A DNA stretch of 15,530 bases, taken from assembly GCA_018901315.1 (NCBI GenBank), contig JAHIFA010000084.1:1-15530 (forward strand), written 5' to 3'. Each line of letters opens with the position of its first letter. The stretch's first letter is position 1. Of this stretch, positions 13,734-15,530 are shown piece by piece. Below the pieces are notes generated by a model, which did not search any database, was not told where the DNA came from, and saw only the letters and a list, made by a program, of their open reading frames with translations. The translations under genes were made by a program, and so were the position numbers. Origin of the DNA: Nanobdellota archaeon. GTDB lineage: Archaea > Nanobdellota > Nanobdellia > Woesearchaeales > CG1-02-33-12.

Positions 13734-15530
13734 ATGATAAAAAAAATAAAAAATAAAAAATTAGTAGAAATAATTAGAAGAAGAAATGCAGAAAAAAATA
13801 AATTTAAGGATAATTATAAAAAAGAAAATTTGTTTAATGTTAAAGCAATATTTAACAAAATAAAAATAAAAAAAAGTGCTTTATTAAAAGCAAACTTCTA
13901 TTCTACAATAGTCTCAGAATTATTTGATAAATCACTTGAAGCTATGGGCTATTTAGTTGCGCCAGAAGGAATCAATGAAGATGTTGTTAATGACATCTAT
14001 TTATCCCATAATCAAACTGTTACATCTTCAACATGTACTGGCGATCCTTCTTCTGAGATGAATTCATTCAAAAAAATTAAGAGTCAATGCTCTAAAATAA
14101 TAGGGTGGTGGCATAGTCATGGACTTTATCATAGGCCATTTCATTCTTTAACCGATGTAGAAACTTTTGAAGGAACTTCTTATGGTATATTTCCTAATAA
14201 TAAAATTAGTATAGATAATTTTGTTGATGTAAGTAATTTAGATGGTGGTTCTGGTTTAAGTTATTCTCAAAAAGACGATAAGGATTATTTAATGATAAAT
14301 TCAGAAAACAATGATCCAATTTATAGGTTATCAATAGATAAAATTGATTCAGATATTGTGCCTCTTCTTAAAAATATTAAGGTAAATAAAGTTGAAAAAG
14401 CTAATCCGATAAAAATTTCTTTTGCTTATAGCATGGTGACCAACAGCGAAAATATGCAGCCTTACTTAGAAGTTTCTTATAAGGGTAAGAGAGATGACAA
14501 AATAAGTTACATAAAAGGAGGAGATGTTAATTTAGAAGTTATAGATGACGGGAAGATTCAATTTGAAGATTATAAAAAATTAGTTGATAATGTGTCAAAG
14601 AGGGTTCACCATAATGGGAATCTTCCAACTAAAAAAGTATCAGACTATGAATTAAGAAAAATCATAAATGAAGTGGAAACAAGGGTTAATAATTTTAATA
14701 TGACTGTGGTTAAGCCTTCTGAAAAAGAGAATGAAGTGAATAAAAACTTAGAAGAAATAATAACAAAAACACCTGAAGAAAAGTTAAAAAATACTGATGA
14801 GAAACAAGAGACTCCAATTAAAGATACAAAACAATTACTGCCAGTAAAATATGATGATAAATTAAGCAATTCAACTGAAGATAAAAAAACTATTGAACCT
14901 CAAATAAATGAATCTGTACATAGAATACGAGATAGCAATTTAGAAGGGATTATAGATAAATACAATAATCATAAAGAATTAACCAGAAAACAAATATGCA
15001 GTGAATATATTATCAATAACTACACTCTTGACAAAATTCTAAGAGGAGCAGAAAACAGAGGTTACAGAATAGATAGAAGAGCAAATAAGATTCCTGATGA
15101 ACATAAAGCAGATATTATTAATTTGTATAATAACACAAATGTTAAGGTTAAGGACTTACGAAACGAATTAAATAAAAATAGGCGGGAAAATGAGCCAGAG
15201 AAAAAATTCAGCACATCTACACTTTATAGTATCCTTCATAAATATGAGAATAGTGGAAATAATGTGAACTGGAGAAGAAAAAATAATAAAAAAGAGCCGC
15301 CAAATATAATCAAATATAATCCCATCACTTACATAAGCAACACCTTAAAAGATTATTCTGCAAAAACAAAAGGTTTCATAAAAAAGACAATAAAAAAATA
15401 CTGGAAAGCTGGTCTTATAGGCGCATTATCCCTTGCAATTGGAGTTGGTTCGCTAATGTATGCTACTCATAAGCCAAACAAACAAATCAACTATACTGAG
15501 TCAACTAAGAAAATAGAACATGTTATAGAA
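13734..15530 (+). CDS. Second JAMM peptidase with HTH-like segments and membrane helix (3' end outside window)
   Basis: The frame is open from ATG 13734 to the window edge (599 residues, no stop). Residues 1-50 are very Lys-rich. The JAMM domain carries E69 (LEAMGYLVAPEG) and IIGWWHSHGLYHRPFHSLTD with H127, H129, S138 and D141; the spacing is HXHX8SXXD, one longer than canonical. SFAYSMVTNSEN (229-240) and PYLEVSYKG repeat the second domain of the first JAMM protein. An acidic/Lys-rich low-complexity linker (330-395) leads to two HTH-like segments (about 402-450 and 456-505). A hydrophobic helix follows at 558-577 (AGLIGALSLAIGVGSLMYAT), preceded by KKTIKKYWK. The basic side suggests the peptidase faces the cytoplasm and the tail is outside. 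It starts two bases after the E1-like stop. It may remove modifiers at the membrane. Confidence 0.85.
   Translation, partial: MIKKIKNKKLVEIIRRRNAEKNKFKDNYKKENLFNVKAIFNKIKIKKSALLKANFYSTIVSELFDKSLEAMGYLVAPEGINEDVVNDIYLSHNQTVTSSTCTGDPSSEMNSFKKIKSQCSKIIGWWHSHGLYHRPFHSLTDVETFEGTSYGIFPNNKISIDNFVDVSNLDGGSGLSYSQKDDKDYLMINSENNDPIYRLSIDKIDSDIVPLLKNIKVNKVEKANPIKISFAYSMVTNSENMQPYLEVSYKGKRDDKISYIKGGDVNLEVIDDGKIQFEDYKKLVDNVSKRVHHNGNLPTKKVSDYELRKIINEVETRVNNFNMTVVKPSEKENEVNKNLEEIITKTPEEKLKNTDEKQETPIKDTKQLLPVKYDDKLSNSTEDKKTIEPQINESVHRIRDSNLEGIIDKYNNHKELTRKQICSEYIINNYTLDKILRGAENRGYRIDRRANKIPDEHKADIINLYNNTNVKVKDLRNELNKNRRENEPEKKFSTSTLYSILHKYENSGNNVNWRRKNNKKEPPNIIKYNPITYISNTLKDYSAKTKGFIKKTIKKYWKAGLIGALSLAIGVGSLMYATHKPNKQINYTESTKKIEHVIE

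Noticed and set aside
14645..14869. Minus-strand ORF of 74 codons
   Set aside because: It is antisense to the linker of the second JAMM protein, whose frame runs unbroken from 13734 to the window edge; its Ser/Phe-rich product is typical of a shadow of a Lys/Glu-rich gene.

Overview
The window looks like a piece of an AT-rich archaeal genome, most plausibly a small-genome DPANN-type archaeon (Woesearchaeota/Pacearchaeota-like). The lineage is inferred, not proven. The evidence for archaea is a DUF357-family gene, an archaemetzincin-like metallopeptidase, TATA boxes (often preceded by GAAA, BRE-like) about 26-28 nt upstream of start codons that lack a Shine-Dalgarno (leaderless pattern), and GGTGA/GGAGGT ribosome sites inside operons. 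I saw no rRNA, tRNA, CRISPR array or insertion sequence. No gene-free stretch exceeds about 260 nt.

Left part (1-6935). An unknown gene (36-608) converges on and slightly overlaps a DUF357 gene (592-879, minus). After a divergent intergenic region comes a three-gene overlapping operon (1136-4266): a radical SAM protein with an unusual CX2CX2C cluster motif, a ThDP enzyme resembling phosphonopyruvate decarboxylase, and a HAD-like protein with altered catalytic motifs. It looks like a small biosynthetic pathway of unknown product. A DEDDh exonuclease (minus), a class I SAM methyltransferase and an archaemetzincin-like protease follow as separate units.

Right part (6936-15530). This is the most interesting region. 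A short operon (7651-9508) encodes a lipoprotein, a small membrane/lipoprotein and a coiled-coil protein. A second operon (9680 to beyond the window edge) has the parts list of a ubiquitin-like conjugation pathway: (i) a 145-residue candidate modifier with ubiquitin-like patterning, a C-terminal GG and a 9-residue tail; (ii) a 415-residue protein with an E2-like HP...C motif; (iii) a JAMM/MPN peptidase; (iv) a tandem-ThiF E1-like protein whose first half looks catalytically degenerate and whose second half looks active, resembling the two-domain layout of eukaryotic E1; (v) a second JAMM peptidase with HTH-like segments and a transmembrane helix, open at the window edge. The E1-like gene has no ATG at its true N-terminus: its frame opens directly after the in-frame TAA of the JAMM gene with an ATT codon. 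A paralog of the modifier lacking GG sits at 7072-7506.

Four promoters (before 1136, 7072, 7651 and 9680) share an extended, visibly repeated upstream element with CGGAAA/CGGTTT boxes and a similar core promoter. The radical SAM operon, the GG-less paralog, the lipoprotein operon and the ubiquitin-like operon may therefore form one regulon. A working picture is a ubiquitin-like tagging system, partly membrane-associated, co-regulated with surface lipoproteins. The domain calls rest on motifs read by eye; the pathway and regulon are inferences.
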